A stretch of DNA of 64,000 nucleotides from Pterobdella sp. o SKG-2022 (GCA_964035795.1 OZ038322.1:24820359-24884358); one strand, 5' to 3'. Shown: positions 36,544 to 48,376, numbered from the stretch's first letter. The notes: generated by a model from the letters alone, not told the origin. Translations and numbers: made by a program.

Positions 36544-39464
36544 ACTCGTATTGAGAAAGACTGCTTCGGCGAACTTGAAGTTCCTGCGGAAAAGTATTAT
36601 GGCTCAAATACGGCTAGATCTATTAAAAATTTTGCTATTGGAGATAGTAGTGAGAGAATTCCGGTAATTTTTGTTGAAATTTTTCAATATTTTTGAACAA
36701 TTTAATCGCTTTTTTTATCAGTTTGAGCTCATCAAAGGCTTGGCTATTTTAAAAAAAGCTGCAGCTATTGCAAACAAGTCTTTTGGATTAGATGAAAAAT
36801 TATCAAAAGCTATCTGTGACTCAGCTGATCAGGTAAAAATTTATAAATGATTAACTTCAAATAATATAATACCTGAACCATTTCTCAAGGTAATAGAAGG
36901 AAAGTTAAATGACAATTTTCCATTGGTTATATGGCAGACTGGTTCAGGAACTCAAACCAATATGAATATGAATGAGGTACTGGCCAACAAAGCAATTGAA
37001 GCATTGGGAGGTCAGCTCGGCTCTAAATGTCCTGTGCATCCAAATGACCATGTAAATATGAGCCAGGTGGGAATTCTAGTATCTAAAAAATAATACAAAT
37101 TTAGTGTATTAAAAGATTTTTAAAATTCAATTTGTTATATAAACAGAGTTCAAATGACACATTTCCTTCAGCGATGCACATTGCAGTAGGATTAGCATTG
37201 AAGAATAACTTAGAACCAAGTATTACTCTTTTGAGAGATGTCTTGAAGCAAAAATCTTCAGAGTTTGAGAAAGTAATTAAAATTGGGAGAACTCATTTGC
37301 AGGTCTTAAAAGTGCTACAATGAAAAAATATTTGTTTTCATTATAATCTTCAAATTCTTATTAATTATTTATATGTGACTAAATACTAATTGAAAGGATG
37401 CAGTCCCATTAACTTTAGGGCAAGAAATTAGTGGTTATGTGCACCAGTTAGATAACAATCTCGACCGAATTGCTACTGTGTACCCCAGAGTGTTTCAACT
37501 TGCAGCTGGTATTAAATTTTTGCATCTAACTTCACAATGTTTATTTATTTACATTGAAAGATTAAAGATATTCAACTTTTATAACAAATTCTGTGAAAAA
37601 TTATGCATAGACAATAAATATTAAGCCATTTTTATAAAACCTTTTTCTACCTGTATGAGCTGTCCATCATAAAGTCCACACCAAAAATATAATAACTCAA
37701 AAGCACTTGATAGCTCACCCCAATCCATGCTAGTATGCAAAAGAGTGATGATGATATAAATTTTGCAGGAGGGACAGCAGTAGGGACTGGTTTGAACACC
37801 AGGAAAGGCTTCGATGTGGCAGTAGCTAAGGAGGTGTCCAACCTTACTGGTGTGCATTTTATGATGTTTCTCTTTTGTATAACCTCACATCTTGAAAGTG
37901 AATTACTTATAAATAAGTTAAATAAGTTCTACTGATTAATTATTAAAATTTAAAAAAAAATATTGAGAACTTTTCAAATTATATCTAAATTTTCTTACTC
38001 CACAGGTCTTCCATTTGTTACAGCAGTGAACAAGTTTGAGAGTTTGGCTTGCCATGACACCTTGGTGGAAGTGAGTGGGGTTTTGAACACCATGGCATGC
38101 TCTCTGATGAAGATCGCTAATGATGTAAGACTGCTGGGGTCAGGTGAGTGCTTATAGATAGTTGATAAAATTTATTCATAATGACTAGTATATGTGTGAA
38201 TTCAAAAGCTGCATATATATATATATATATATATTCTCAGTAAATAAGGATGTATCTCAAGAAGAATGAAATAATTTTGTTCCAAAACTTTAAAAAGTAG
38301 ATGATGCTTTTCCTTATGATATTTTCATCATACACTCAGTCTTATCGTTAAATTTTTGAGTTACTCTTCAATATCAACGTAAGATTACTAGGTGTTTAAA
38401 TATTGAATTATTTTGTTCAGAAAAAAATTGATTATAATTAGATTCAATCTGTCTCCAATAGAGGGATTGCCATTTAACTTTCAACAGGACCCCGGTCAGG
38501 CCTTGGAGAACTGCAACTGCCCGAGAATGAGCCTGGTTCAAGCATCATGCCTGGTTTGTGCTTGTATCATCATCATTACTATTATTATCATCATCATGGT
38601 TAGTGACTAATGTCATCTCTCCTCTGTTGAAGAAACCTCTGGCTTTCTATTTTTATATTAAGTTTCTTTTTATAACATTGCAATAACTGTCAATCAAATC
38701 ATTATGGTAAGACTTGGTGCATTTGGTTCATGCTTACATGTATCTTTTCTACTTTTTCATTTCTATATACTATTAGCATGTATGTTTGTTGATAGTTTTT
38801 TGTTAAATTTTAAAAATTAAAATTATTTGATTATGTGCCTACCAAATGTTCAAGCCTTGATTAAACTATTTAATGCTTCTTCACTTGTTTTTAATAGAAT
38901 TTAAAATCTCTTACCAATCAGACCAAGGGTTACATAATCAAAATACTCTGAATACTCAAATAAGTGGTGATAAATATGAACCTAGGAAAGGTGAATCCAA
39001 CACAATGTGAGGCGATGACAATGGTGGCTTGTCAGGTGATGGGAAACCACCTTGCGGTCACTGTAGGTGCCAGTAATGGCCATTTTGAACTCAACGTCTT
39101 CAAACCTCTTATTGCCAGCAATGTTCTCAGGTTAATTTCTCAAATTATTTTTTTGAGGGATATTTATTGAAAAATATTTTTCAGATCTATTCGTCTCATC
39201 TCTGATGTTTGCAAATCTTTCTCGAACAACTGTGTGGTGGGGATCAAAGTGAATGAAGATCGAATGGCAAAGCTTCTAAATGACTCTCTCATGTTGGTGA
39301 CAGCTCTCAACCCACATATCGGATATGATAAAGCTGCTAAAATAGCCAATTATGCCCATGTTAACAAACTCACTCTCAAGCAAGCAGCTCTGGCCTTAGA
39401 GTTCTTAACTGAAGATCAGTTTGATGATTGGGTGAAACCAGAGTCGATGCTAGGACCCAAGTAG
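36544..39464 (+). CDS. FH: Fumarate hydratase, class II; N-terminal exon not found
   Basis: TCA-cycle enzyme (fumarate + water to malate), homotetramer in mitochondria and cytosol. Exons: 36544-36663, 36722-36832, 36890-37066, 37147-37302, 37397-37508, 37769-37849, 38006-38143, 38488-38553, 38986-39130, 39185-39464. Sum 1386 nt, 461 residues plus TAG, all phases joined. The model starts at [14 protein letters not shown], so only the targeting peptide and a few residues are missing. Visible landmarks: [43 protein letters not shown] with the catalytic His, GSSIMPGKVNPTQ (the family signature, split across the 38553/38986 junction) and [15 protein letters not shown]. The missing first exon may lie above or below the 3.4-kb LINE directly upstream. 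Confidence 0.93.
37690..37762. repeat. Dispersed CATGCTAG/GATGATGAT element abutting a splice acceptor
   Basis: The string CCAATCCATGCTAGTATG followed by GATGATGAT resembles elements at 58108-58165 (CATCATCATC...GTTTCCATGCTAGCATG, opposite strand) and, more weakly, 17955-17990. Related sequences are widespread in invertebrate genomes. Here it ends about 10 bp before the acceptor of the fumarase exon at 37769. Confidence 0.45.
38213..38234. repeat. (AT)n microsatellite in fumarase intron
   Basis: Eleven AT dinucleotides in the intron 38144-38487. A second simple region of ATC/ATT triplets lies at 38565-38596. Confidence 0.9.
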
Positions 39465-39687
39465 TTTGTTGCTCAGATTGCATTTTGTTGTCCCCATAAT
39501 ATTTGAACATGAACTTTTAGTTATGAAATAATTTTTGAGTGATGATAAGTCATAAGATTTCACCAAGATTGTGTTTTCTGTCACTGAATATGATTGCAAA
39601 AATTCGGATTATTTAAATTACTACATTTATATCCTCGTTACTTTTATAAAAAATGAATTCATTTGAATCTACTCTATATTGTGCTCA

Positions 39688-41001
39688 ATGGCATGCTGTT
39701 TTTTTAGTTTTTCAACCCCTTCTCATTTTCGTTTCATTAAGAGTGTTAGCATATTATGGCATGATAAAGTGCAAACTTCTATAGTTTTATTTATATTCTC
39801 TCGTGTATTCTTAACCCTTATATTTATAATTTTTTCTTTCCCCGTAAGTGTGTCATCGTCAAGAGAATGTTTAAGACAAAGTGAAATACCAAGCTCTCTC
39901 CATGAACTGAATGAAGATTTGAATAAACATGATCATGTGTTAAAAGATTTTCAAGAGGCTAACATTCCTTCTGATGCCGAGGAGCAGGCAGATGATAATG
40001 ATGAGACTGTAGATGTGCTTGTAAATGAATTTGTTGGAAGTTGTGAAGGGGATTCTATTCAGAAGGTTTCTGTCTCACATGTGAAATTTGAGATACACAA
40101 CTCTGCCATACAATGTAAGGAAATAAATCCCGTTTATTCAGAAGAAAAGACTGAATGCACAAAAACAGAGAGGACATTAATAGAAAATCTTGCAAGTCAC
40201 ACAGTGGAAGAAATTTTTGAACTTCTATTTTCAAAAGATATTTTTCAAGATATAATCGACTATAGCATAAAATATGCAAAGCAGAATAATAACAACGATT
40301 TCAATCTTACTATTAATGAGCTCAAAATTTTCTTTGGAATCCTCCTTTTAACTGGCTACCATAGAGAACCACAAGAAGCAATGTACTGGGAATTACTAGC
40401 AGATACTGGCGTGCCTGTTGTTTATAATGCCATGACTAGAGAAAGATATCGAGAAATTAAAAAATACTTCCATCTATGTGATAATTGCAATTTGGATAAA
40501 AAGGATAAATTCGCAAAACTCAGACCATGTTTAAATAAACTCGAAAGCAATTCTACGAAACTCGGAGCCGAGTACAATTCTTATACAGGCGATGTTGGCA
40601 TGCTTGACAAACAAGTTCTTCTTTATAGGATTCACATCAAAAGTAGAAAATGGTGGTTTTCAATGTTTACCCAGTTTTTAGATGTCACAGTGGCAAATGC
40701 GTGGCGCCTTTATCAAAAGACATCCCGCGATAAAAGCCTGCCACTCCTGAATGCACGCAGAAAAATTGTTTTAAGTTATCTTTCTAAGCCATCATCAAGT
40801 CGCAAACGTTCATCGCGGAAAAACAGCATTTCCGAAAAGAGAGTGAGCAAAGCTATTCGCTTGGACGAGGGCAATCATTTCGTGCAGCCAATCGCTACCC
40901 AGCGAAGATGTGCTATGTGTGGTAAGAAAACTAAGCGTATTTGTACTCGTTGCCAAGTTCCCCTTCATGACAAGTGTTTTGAAGAATTCCATTCTAAATG
41001 A
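39688..41001 (+). pseudogene. piggyBac-like (PGBD) transposase ORF lacking the catalytic core
   Basis: One open frame of about 437 codons. The N-terminal region has NELKIFFGILLLTGYHREPQ and MTRERYREIKKYFHLCDN, typical of DDE_Tnp_1_7 transposases. After KLRPCLNKLES it jumps straight to GAEYNSYTGDVGMLDKQ and SRKWWFSMFTQFLDVTVANAW, the C-terminal third, and ends in a Cys/His cluster CAMCGKK...CTRCQVPLHDKC. The section with the first two catalytic Asp is absent, and the usual GGVD before LDK reads GDVG, so the third is altered too. No terminal inverted repeats were found. The first 55 or so residues are hydrophobic and may be flanking sequence. It starts 224 bp after fumarase. Confidence 0.75.
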
Positions 41002-41214
41002 AAGGCAAACTGAAAGTGTAGTCACAAGTTTCCATGTTATATTTGTCTTTGTTCTGTTAGGACTTATTTTGTCATGTGGTACGAATTTTATATCTTCTTT
41101 AACCAATGAAATCATGCGCTTTTTCATTTATTTATAATTAACCAAGTTGTTTTATTTCTCTAGTCTTGAAGCCGAAAAATTGCATGCACCTAAAGAAAAT
41201 CATACATGTTTATC

Positions 41215-41790
41215 TCAGTTTACTATTATGTCGAGAAATAGTAGCCGCCACGACGCCAGTCAAAAGACTCCTGTTTCTCGTTGCTCCAGCCAGATCTTTC
41301 TTTTCCATGCCACAGTCTCTAGCCAGTCTGTCAACAAATCTCATTGTCGGTCTTCCTCTACTGACACTACCATGTCTTAGTTCCCAGAGTACTAGATCTG
41401 CAACGACTTCATCACTCCTTCTAAAGCAGTGTCCAGCAAACCTCAAACGTCTCTGTTTGATCCCGTCGGAGATTTTTGGCAGTCCCGAATAAAACACTGT
41501 ATTGGAGACATGTTCTTTCCAGCTAATTCCTAAGGTCGCTCGGATCAGTCTCGTATAATATCCGTCCAGTTTTTTTCTCGAGGCTGTTTGTAAGGGTCCA
41601 AGTTTCGCACCAGTATAGCAGGACAGTCGCCTTGAAAACTCTTATCTTGAACTGCCGTCGTAGACTTCCAGTAGAGTTCCATATTCGTGATAGTTTGTTT
41701 GACGCTTTCCACGCTAACGCCTTTCTGATGCCCACGTCTTTTTCCGTTGGACCTATCCAGGATCCCAAATACTTATGGTGTCGTGAGGTC
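41215..41790 (-). mobile_element. LINE C-terminal fragment
   Basis: Minus-strand readings 41768-41523 (LGSWIGPTEKDVGIRKALAW-like, VLLYWCETWTLT) and 41497-41210 (KQRRLRFAGHCFRRSDEVV, SRGRPTMRFVDRLARDCG) are the post-RT region of a LINE family common in invertebrates. RT and endonuclease are absent; one frameshift separates the two halves. Confidence 0.8.
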
Positions 41791-42639
41791 TTACCATTTC
41801 TAATCTATTGCTAATAATAACTGCGCTCGCAACTCCTGCAGCTATGGTTTTGAATTCAGAGTAACCATTTCTTATATTGTTTGTCTTCACCACGACTAAT
41901 GAGTACGATATGCCCAATCGTGACCCTGATGCAAGGGGCTAAAAGGGTGCTGGTCCTTGCTCAAGGAACACCCACCCAGATTGGTCCGCAACTGTTTATT
42001 GATTATTTGCAGTGAACCTACATATATGTAGGCCTTTCCACCTCTGCCATCTGTGGATGCAGGTCTGGTGAGCTCAGTATACAAATTGAAAAGACTTTTA
42101 CCTGACCAGTGATGTATTCCACTAACGTTCATAAATGAAAAGCATGTAAGTTATGAAGGATCTTTTACTGGCAAATGAGAAGCATTTATTAGGTAAACAT
42201 TAGCAAAAAACTTGTTGAGGGAGTAAGCTTTTGGTTGTGAATGCATGCTTGGGTTCTGTGGGTTGATAAACAAGTTGAGGTGAAGATGTTGCACCATTGT
42301 GAGAAATCAGCTGACAAAAGATAAATCCATAAAATTATGATGAAGAAAAAGGCGGAGTAAGAATACGATGATGAAGGAGGTCAAAGTAAGCACAAAACGG
42401 CACTGAAAACTAAATATGGTTTGTATGAGCGATATTAGAAAGGTGATAGCTATGCAACAGTCTTTAACGGCGACATTGATGCAACAGAATGAAAAATACA
42501 GGAAAAGATATAGAAAAAAGATAAAGACTTACTTATGCAAAAATGAGAAACAGATGAAATAAATACTGAAGAAAACAAAGCTTTTGGTGTGAAAAATTTA
42601 CTTGCCCAAATAATGACCTCCAAAAACTTGCTGTATCAA
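41791..42639. other. Unassigned repeat-zone sequence
   Basis: Sits between two LINE pieces. The part 41896-42132 is less AT-rich and reads like the debris of an unclassified repeat. No coding exon or RNA gene was recognised. Confidence 0.4.
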
Positions 42640-45320
42640 ATCAATCAATCAAATCCTTTTTATAGCCCGTTTTCCTTTACCAAGGGTTGGGCTTTTGAAA
42701 GTTCTATCTCGAAGTCGGCCTTTCCATTCAGAGCGATCGAGTGGATCCACACAAACCATGTCTAGCTTTCTTTTATCATTTAATATGAGCTCTTTCCAAG
42801 TCTTTTTGGGTCTACCAGGCTTCTTGCAAATATCTAAATCCAACTTTCGCACCTAAGAAATCCAACCCACGCTACGTTCTACATGTCCAAACCACCTCAT
42901 CCTGTTTGTACGAAGAACTACCTCAACATCCTGAATGCCATGTTTTGAAAGGAGTGAGTGAGAGCAAACGTTATCATTCGTTTTGATGTTGCACATCCAG
43001 CGAATCATGGCAAGATCATTTCGTCTAAGGCGGTTCAATGTGGAAACTTTTATGGGCCATGTTTCAGCAGCAAGTAACATAGCTCTTCTAACGCAGGTTG
43101 AATAGACACGGCTTCTGGTCAATAATGATAAATGACGATTAGCAAAGAGTGGAAGAAGTTGGCGAAATTTAGCTCAGATACAAATACAACGTGTTATTGA
43201 AGCAAGCTCACATCCACCACCTGCAGATAACATATCCCGAAGATAGCAGAACTCTGGGACAACTTCTAGTTTTTCATCACTTCCTTTACTAATATCCCAT
43301 CAACAGGCCGTGATGTATCAAGGCAACGAGCGCATCGGAAGTTAAGATCCGAAGTTAGAGGGCCTTTTATGCTGCTGCATTTCTTGTGTACCCATTGCCT
43401 GCAGCCTCCACACTGAATAGCATTTCTACCCACACCTACTTGGCATACAACACAAGGATACTTCCCAGATTTTCCCAACATATCAAGGTTTGAACCAGAA
43501 ACCATTAGCTTTGTCTTACCCATATTCCCCCTCCCCCCACTTTTTTTTCTCCATCTTCGAGCTCCATGTTCTCAACTTCACTAATAGTTCATCCATGGAC
43601 TGAGCACTTACCATTAAGTCGTCAGCATACAAGAGCTCCAAAGGGCAACCTGTACGTAACTCCATAGATATAGCTTCCAGCACAATAACAAAAAGTAATG
43701 GACTAAGAACAGAACCTTGATGGACACCTACCCGAACATCAAACGAGTTGCTATATTCATCACCAACTCTCACCTTACTTCTCATTTCTTTATACATTGA
43801 TTGTATAATTCTCACAAGCCATTCATCAATTTTCAATTTTCGCATACTCCACCAAATCACTTTTTGTGGCACTCTGTCAAAGGCTTTCTCCAGATCAATA
43901 AATGCCAAGTAGAGGGGCTTACCAGCAACCAGATGCTTTTCCTGTAACTGACGGAGGATAAATATGGCATCAGTTGTACCCCGACCTTGCATAAAACCTC
44001 ATTGCATATCATTAATCACCACTCTGTCTGATAAAACCTTCCACTACGCGCTCCAGAACCTTCATAACCTGATCAATTAACTTCAAACCCCTACAGTTAG
44101 ACCTGTTTAAAGCATCACCTTTACTCTTATATACACTGACTATGTGACTTTCCTGCCACTCAGACGGTATATGATTCTCAAAGATGATGTCTCCAATGAG
44201 ATCTCGAGTCATACTAGTACCACTTGAACCTGCGGCCTTGAGCATCTCAGCAACAATGCCTGAAGGACCCGCTGCTTTTCCAAGGTTCATCTTATTAATG
44301 GCCTTACCAACCATTGCTGTAGTGATAGGTTCGCTAGGACCTTCCACGGGAGAGACTTGAAAAAAACCACTTGAGTTTCATGAAAACTCCACATTGAGAA
44401 GGTTCATATAATGCTCTCTCCATGTTTCTTTTTTAGAATCAACATCCATGGTCATTTGGCCATTATTATTTCTCACCGGTTTATCCCCAATGACGTCCTG
44501 GTTCTCTCGTCGCATTTGCTTAGCCAGTCGATATATCTCAACAGATCTGGGATTGATTTGTTTGAACGCAATCTTCTCAGCATCAGTTTTGGCTATGTGC
44601 ACAGCAAAGTTGGATGCACGTTTAGCAGCCTGATAAGCATCTCTGTCTCCTCCTGCTTTCCATACTTTGAAACATTTGCGTTTGTGGGACACAGCTTGCT
44701 GCACCTTGTCATTCGACTACCAAGGTACCTTCTAGGTATGTTTTGCAGAGACTCCACAAACCTGTTTTGTAGCATTAATCAAATTGTTTTTCAGGTACTT
44801 CCAACGTTCATCCAAAGTTTTACCAGTTTCATTTCCTTGGATTAATGCATTGAAAAAATTAGAAAAGTCAACTTGATTTCCAAAGTCTCTTAGTTTCCAG
44901 ACTTTTGTACGAGGAACAAACCTTCTTTTGGGCTGAGCATGAGTGCAAATCTTAAAGTCACCGACCACCAGTCTATGCTGTGTTGCACACTCCTCCCCAA
45001 CAATGACTTTCACATTAGAGACCATTTTTCTAAAACTTCTTTTATACAATATTTAGTCAATTTGGGTTTTACATTCTCCTGACTGGTATGTAACTAGATG
45101 TTCAAATTTCTTAATGAACCAGAATTTACCAACAACCAGCTCATTGGCAACAGCAAATTCCAGCAGTCTTTCACCTTCATTTTTTCTTTTTCCCAAAGCC
45201 TGTCCACCATGCACGTCCTCAAAAACAGTAGAGTGTGATCCTATATGGCCATTCCAGTCTCCACTTATGATTAGCTGTTCCGAAGATGAAACTCTAGCTA
45301 GTGAATAATTTCTTTCTTAC
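42640..45320 (-). mobile_element. LINE (endonuclease-RT-zinc type), inverted partner of the 26-kb copy
   Basis: Minus strand from 45310: endonuclease (SGDWNGHIGSHSTVFEDVHG, RLLEFAVANELVVG, CKTQIDYILYKRSFRKMV), RT with FIDLEKAFDRVPQ, VHQGSVLSPLLF and LLYADDLMVSA (43992-43516), a PHD-like zinc motif CVVCQVGVGRNAIQCGGCRQWVHKKCS (43480-43370), and the C-terminal [11 protein letters not shown] and [13 protein letters not shown] parts. A GATT-rich 3' tail is at 42640. It is 5'-truncated and has in-frame stops at 44719, 44380 and 44014. The RT core itself is open and keeps YADD. Confidence 0.9.
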
Positions 45321-45949
45321 CCTCAATATCGTGTCAGACTTGACTACATCATCAGAATAAAAAATTATCTTAAAAAACATCTAAAATTAATTCACCAATT
45401 TAATTTTATTTTGAGAATGACTATACTCATTATAAGTTTTATACTCCCTGGGTTAAACATCACTAAAAGAAACTTCGTAGGTTATTATTATCCTAATGTT
45501 AGTTTAGTTATCAAATTGGGCAGTTTTGTTCAGTTGATCAATTATAATGCTGAATTTTTTGGTCTGCACAATTTTTGCTTGAAGAAAGTGTAAAATGAAG
45601 TCCTGTATAACGTAGACTTAATTTTGTTCTCGAAACTCTTTTTAGACTAAAAGACTATCATGAATCGTTTTGATAAAGGAATGTTTTATTCATACTGTTT
45701 AAACTCAAATATTTTATTCAGATATCATTCATAATCTCTGTTAAAATCAACCACTTTCACCAACAGAACAACTCGAAGTTTGTTCTCACACACAAGTTGT
45801 TATTTCACAAACTTCAAATGTTTTCGTAATTGTTGCAAATGGCGCAAATTGGCAGTTGTCGTAATTCGCTCTTATTTTCTCTGAGCACTACTTTCAATTA
45901 GCCCTCATATTCTCTTTCATGGCCACCTATTTAGCTTTTGTTTCAAGTG
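45321..45949. other. Upstream region of the SH2-pseudokinase gene
   Basis: About 630 bp without recognised coding sequence or repeat. It should contain the promoter of the downstream gene. Confidence 0.5.
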
Positions 45950-45957
45950 TATATATA
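45950..45957 (+). promoter_or_regulatory. TATA-like element before the pseudokinase ORF
   Basis: TATATATA followed by GGC lies 34-41 bp upstream of the ATG. If used, the 5' UTR would be very short. A CACAG with a T-rich lead at 45965-45981 could instead be the acceptor of a 5' UTR intron, in which case the promoter is further up. Confidence 0.3.
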
Positions 45958-45990
45958 GGCTAACATTTTTTATCGTTCACAGTTTTGGAA

Positions 45991-48354
45991 ATGAGTAGTG
46001 TTTTGACTTGTAAGTGTTTAAGTTGTATTAGAACTACAGTTAACCAAGGAAATATAGTTTTTTACATAGCAGATTTTTTGTTGCTTGATAAGGAATATTT
46101 TGAACGAAAAAAGGTAAGTGAAGAAAATGAAACTGGTAATCAAAGGGAAAAAGAAATAAAACCTAGAGAAAATGAGAAGCTTTTGTTTGATAATTCTTCA
46201 CGAAAATTCAACTTGTTTGAAATAAAATTCGTGAAAGATGATTGTAAGAAGGAAGAAACTTATGAATCTATAGAATGTTTCGGGCCTGACCATTTTGATA
46301 ATCCCCAACATGAAACTAAGCACGAAAATGACCATTTTTATGATAAAATACTTGATGAAGGAACTCCATTAGTTGTTTGTGAAGATCAAATGAAAATTGA
46401 CGAAATCGTAGATAAAATGATGGAAATTATTGGAAATATTCAGTCGAAAAATGTTACAAAACATGGCTACACCGAGCCTTCAAAATGTCACAATGCCAAA
46501 ACGTCTCACTCTGTAAAAAACGAAGCAATTTTAAAAAAGCAGATTTATGAGAATATAATTATAGCCTTAGATAAAAATGCTGACTTGATTTGTTTGACTA
46601 AAGAATGTATTAAAAAATATGGAGAAGTGATGCAACAGGCCTGGTATTATCCCTACAAGACCACCCATAAGCAGATCACCCTGTTTCTCCTTTCAGTCAA
46701 ACAATTAGGAACTTTTGTTGTGTATTGTCCAATCGCTAAAGATGCAAATGATATAGCAAATAATTTTTATTTGGCAGTTTATTACCGAAAAGATGTTTTC
46801 CATTATACAATTCTTGAAACACCCACGGGAAACTACAAGCTTTCAGAGGATACTGTATCATTTATAAGCATTGAAGATCTGATTGCATGTTATCAATATA
46901 ACCGTGGAAAAATCGTAACTCGTTTAAGAAGACCTCTAAAATTTTCTGATAAAAACGTTAACTTCTTTGTAGAATATGAATCTTTAAAAGCAATACAAAA
47001 AGAACAAGTAACGTTTAAAAATCGCAGCAGCGCCAGCAGTGAAAATTATCTTAAATACATCGGCAGTTATTTCTCTGGTGAAGAACTTCTAAATGTTGAT
47101 ATCAAAACTTTAGCAAACGAAAACTTACAAGAGAACGTGGACGATCTATTTTATGAGGCATGCTTATTAAATTATTTGAAGCATCATAATATAATATCGT
47201 TGATTGGGGCAAATTTCTCTAAGAGCCCATTTTTCGTGGTAACAGAGAACTCTCATTATGGCAGTTTGCGGTCATGTATTGCAAGAGAAATTCTACCTGA
47301 CTTCAATTGTAACAATTTAAAGAATGTTTTTATACAAATTTTGAGAGGAATGTGTTATTTGGAGGAGAGCAAATGTGTGCACAGAAAGTTGTCCGCCTCT
47401 GCTTTTTATGTCACTGACAAAGGCTTCATAAAACTGAGTGATTTTGATAAAGCTATACTCTTAAAAGATAAAGATGATTATATTTTTGGGGAAACGAATG
47501 AAGAAATAAACGTACGAATTTCTTCTCCTGAAACACTTATACTTTCCAAATACAGCCTCAAAAGCGACGTATGGGCATGCGGTATATTGATGTGGGAGCT
47601 ATATAATAGAGGGAAGTTGATGCATGAATCCTTGAGTGCAGCTCAAATTATATGCCAAATCGTCTCTGATGATTTTTTTCTTCAAAGGCCGCCTCCATGT
47701 GACGAGAAAAGTTACGAACTGATGAGTCAATGCTGGAACTCATTAGATTATAAGAGACCAACTTACAAAAAATTGTTGAATTTTTTCAAAAATCGACAGG
47801 CTACAAATATTCTCAACAATAACTTCAAAAGCCTTACGAGTAAAGAGTCAAATAGTAAGTTGAACACATTGAAGAGCAACTTTCAAAGCTCATGGAAAAA
47901 TACTTTAGATAGAAGATTTGCGGTTGGTGGTGTGCCCACTACGCTTCGAAAATCGATAGTTTCAATAGATACCAAAAAATTTCGTAAAATGGCCATTCGT
48001 TCTAAAGACGCCTTATTGAAAGGAGGTCACAAAAGTTCAAGTGTTGACACAAATTTAGGGAAAGAAAAAAGCCAAAAATCTAATGAAAGGGTTGAAAAAA
48101 GTGAAATATCAAGAAGCAGTGATGAGGTTCATGAAGATGCATTTTCATTTACATCTCATAGCATTTATATGAACATCAATTCAAATGATATCTGCCAAAA
48201 AGACATAGCCTGCAGTGTCCCAGAGTCAGGCTCTTATTTGCAAGACAGGATGCAAGTGGAAGGCTCGGTTGCTGATGGGAACGCCACAAATTGCGTGAGA
48301 CCGAAGTCTGTGGAACCGTTTGTTGCTGATAACAGAGCATGGAACTTGACATGA
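45991..48354 (+). CDS. SH2-domain pseudokinase, single exon, 787 aa
   Basis: Start ATG at 45991 (the frame is open two codons further only via TTG). Residues 1-200 are charged and without recognised domain. SH2 about 218-315: WYYPYK, GTFVVYC, FHYTI, FISIEDLIACY. The phosphotyrosine-binding Arg of FLVR is Tyr245 here. Kinase fold about 355-602: K372 (VDIKTL), E389, SDVWACGILMWEL, KRPTYKKLL, all like tyrosine kinases. The Gly-rich loop is weak, HRD is HRK (464-466), the loop Asn is replaced by Phe472, and DFG is DFD (484-486). The catalytic base is therefore missing and the protein should be an inactive scaffold or allosteric partner. The C-terminal 185 residues are Ser/Lys-rich. The order SH2-kinase resembles Src/Csk/Fes families without SH3, but no orthologue was identified. 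Confidence 0.85.
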   Translation: MSSVLTCKCLSCIRTTVNQGNIVFYIADFLLLDKEYFERKKVSEENETGNQREKEIKPRENEKLLFDNSSRKFNLFEIKFVKDDCKKEETYESIECFGPDHFDNPQHETKHENDHFYDKILDEGTPLVVCEDQMKIDEIVDKMMEIIGNIQSKNVTKHGYTEPSKCHNAKTSHSVKNEAILKKQIYENIIIALDKNADLICLTKECIKKYGEVMQQAWYYPYKTTHKQITLFLLSVKQLGTFVVYCPIAKDANDIANNFYLAVYYRKDVFHYTILETPTGNYKLSEDTVSFISIEDLIACYQYNRGKIVTRLRRPLKFSDKNVNFFVEYESLKAIQKEQVTFKNRSSASSENYLKYIGSYFSGEELLNVDIKTLANENLQENVDDLFYEACLLNYLKHHNIISLIGANFSKSPFFVVTENSHYGSLRSCIAREILPDFNCNNLKNVFIQILRGMCYLEESKCVHRKLSASAFYVTDKGFIKLSDFDKAILLKDKDDYIFGETNEEINVRISSPETLILSKYSLKSDVWACGILMWELYNRGKLMHESLSAAQIICQIVSDDFFLQRPPPCDEKSYELMSQCWNSLDYKRPTYKKLLNFFKNRQATNILNNNFKSLTSKESNSKLNTLKSNFQSSWKNTLDRRFAVGGVPTTLRKSIVSIDTKKFRKMAIRSKDALLKGGHKSSSVDTNLGKEKSQKSNERVEKSEISRSSDEVHEDAFSFTSHSIYMNINSNDICQKDIACSVPESGSYLQDRMQVEGSVADGNATNCVRPKSVEPFVADNRAWNLT

Positions 48355-48359
48355 ATAAA
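48354..48359 (+). terminator. Poly(A) signal overlapping the pseudokinase stop codon
   Basis: AATAAA begins at the last base of the TGA stop and is followed by a second near-copy. The 3' UTR would be only some tens of bases. Confidence 0.45.
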
Positions 48360-48376
48360 TAAAAATGCATAAACTT

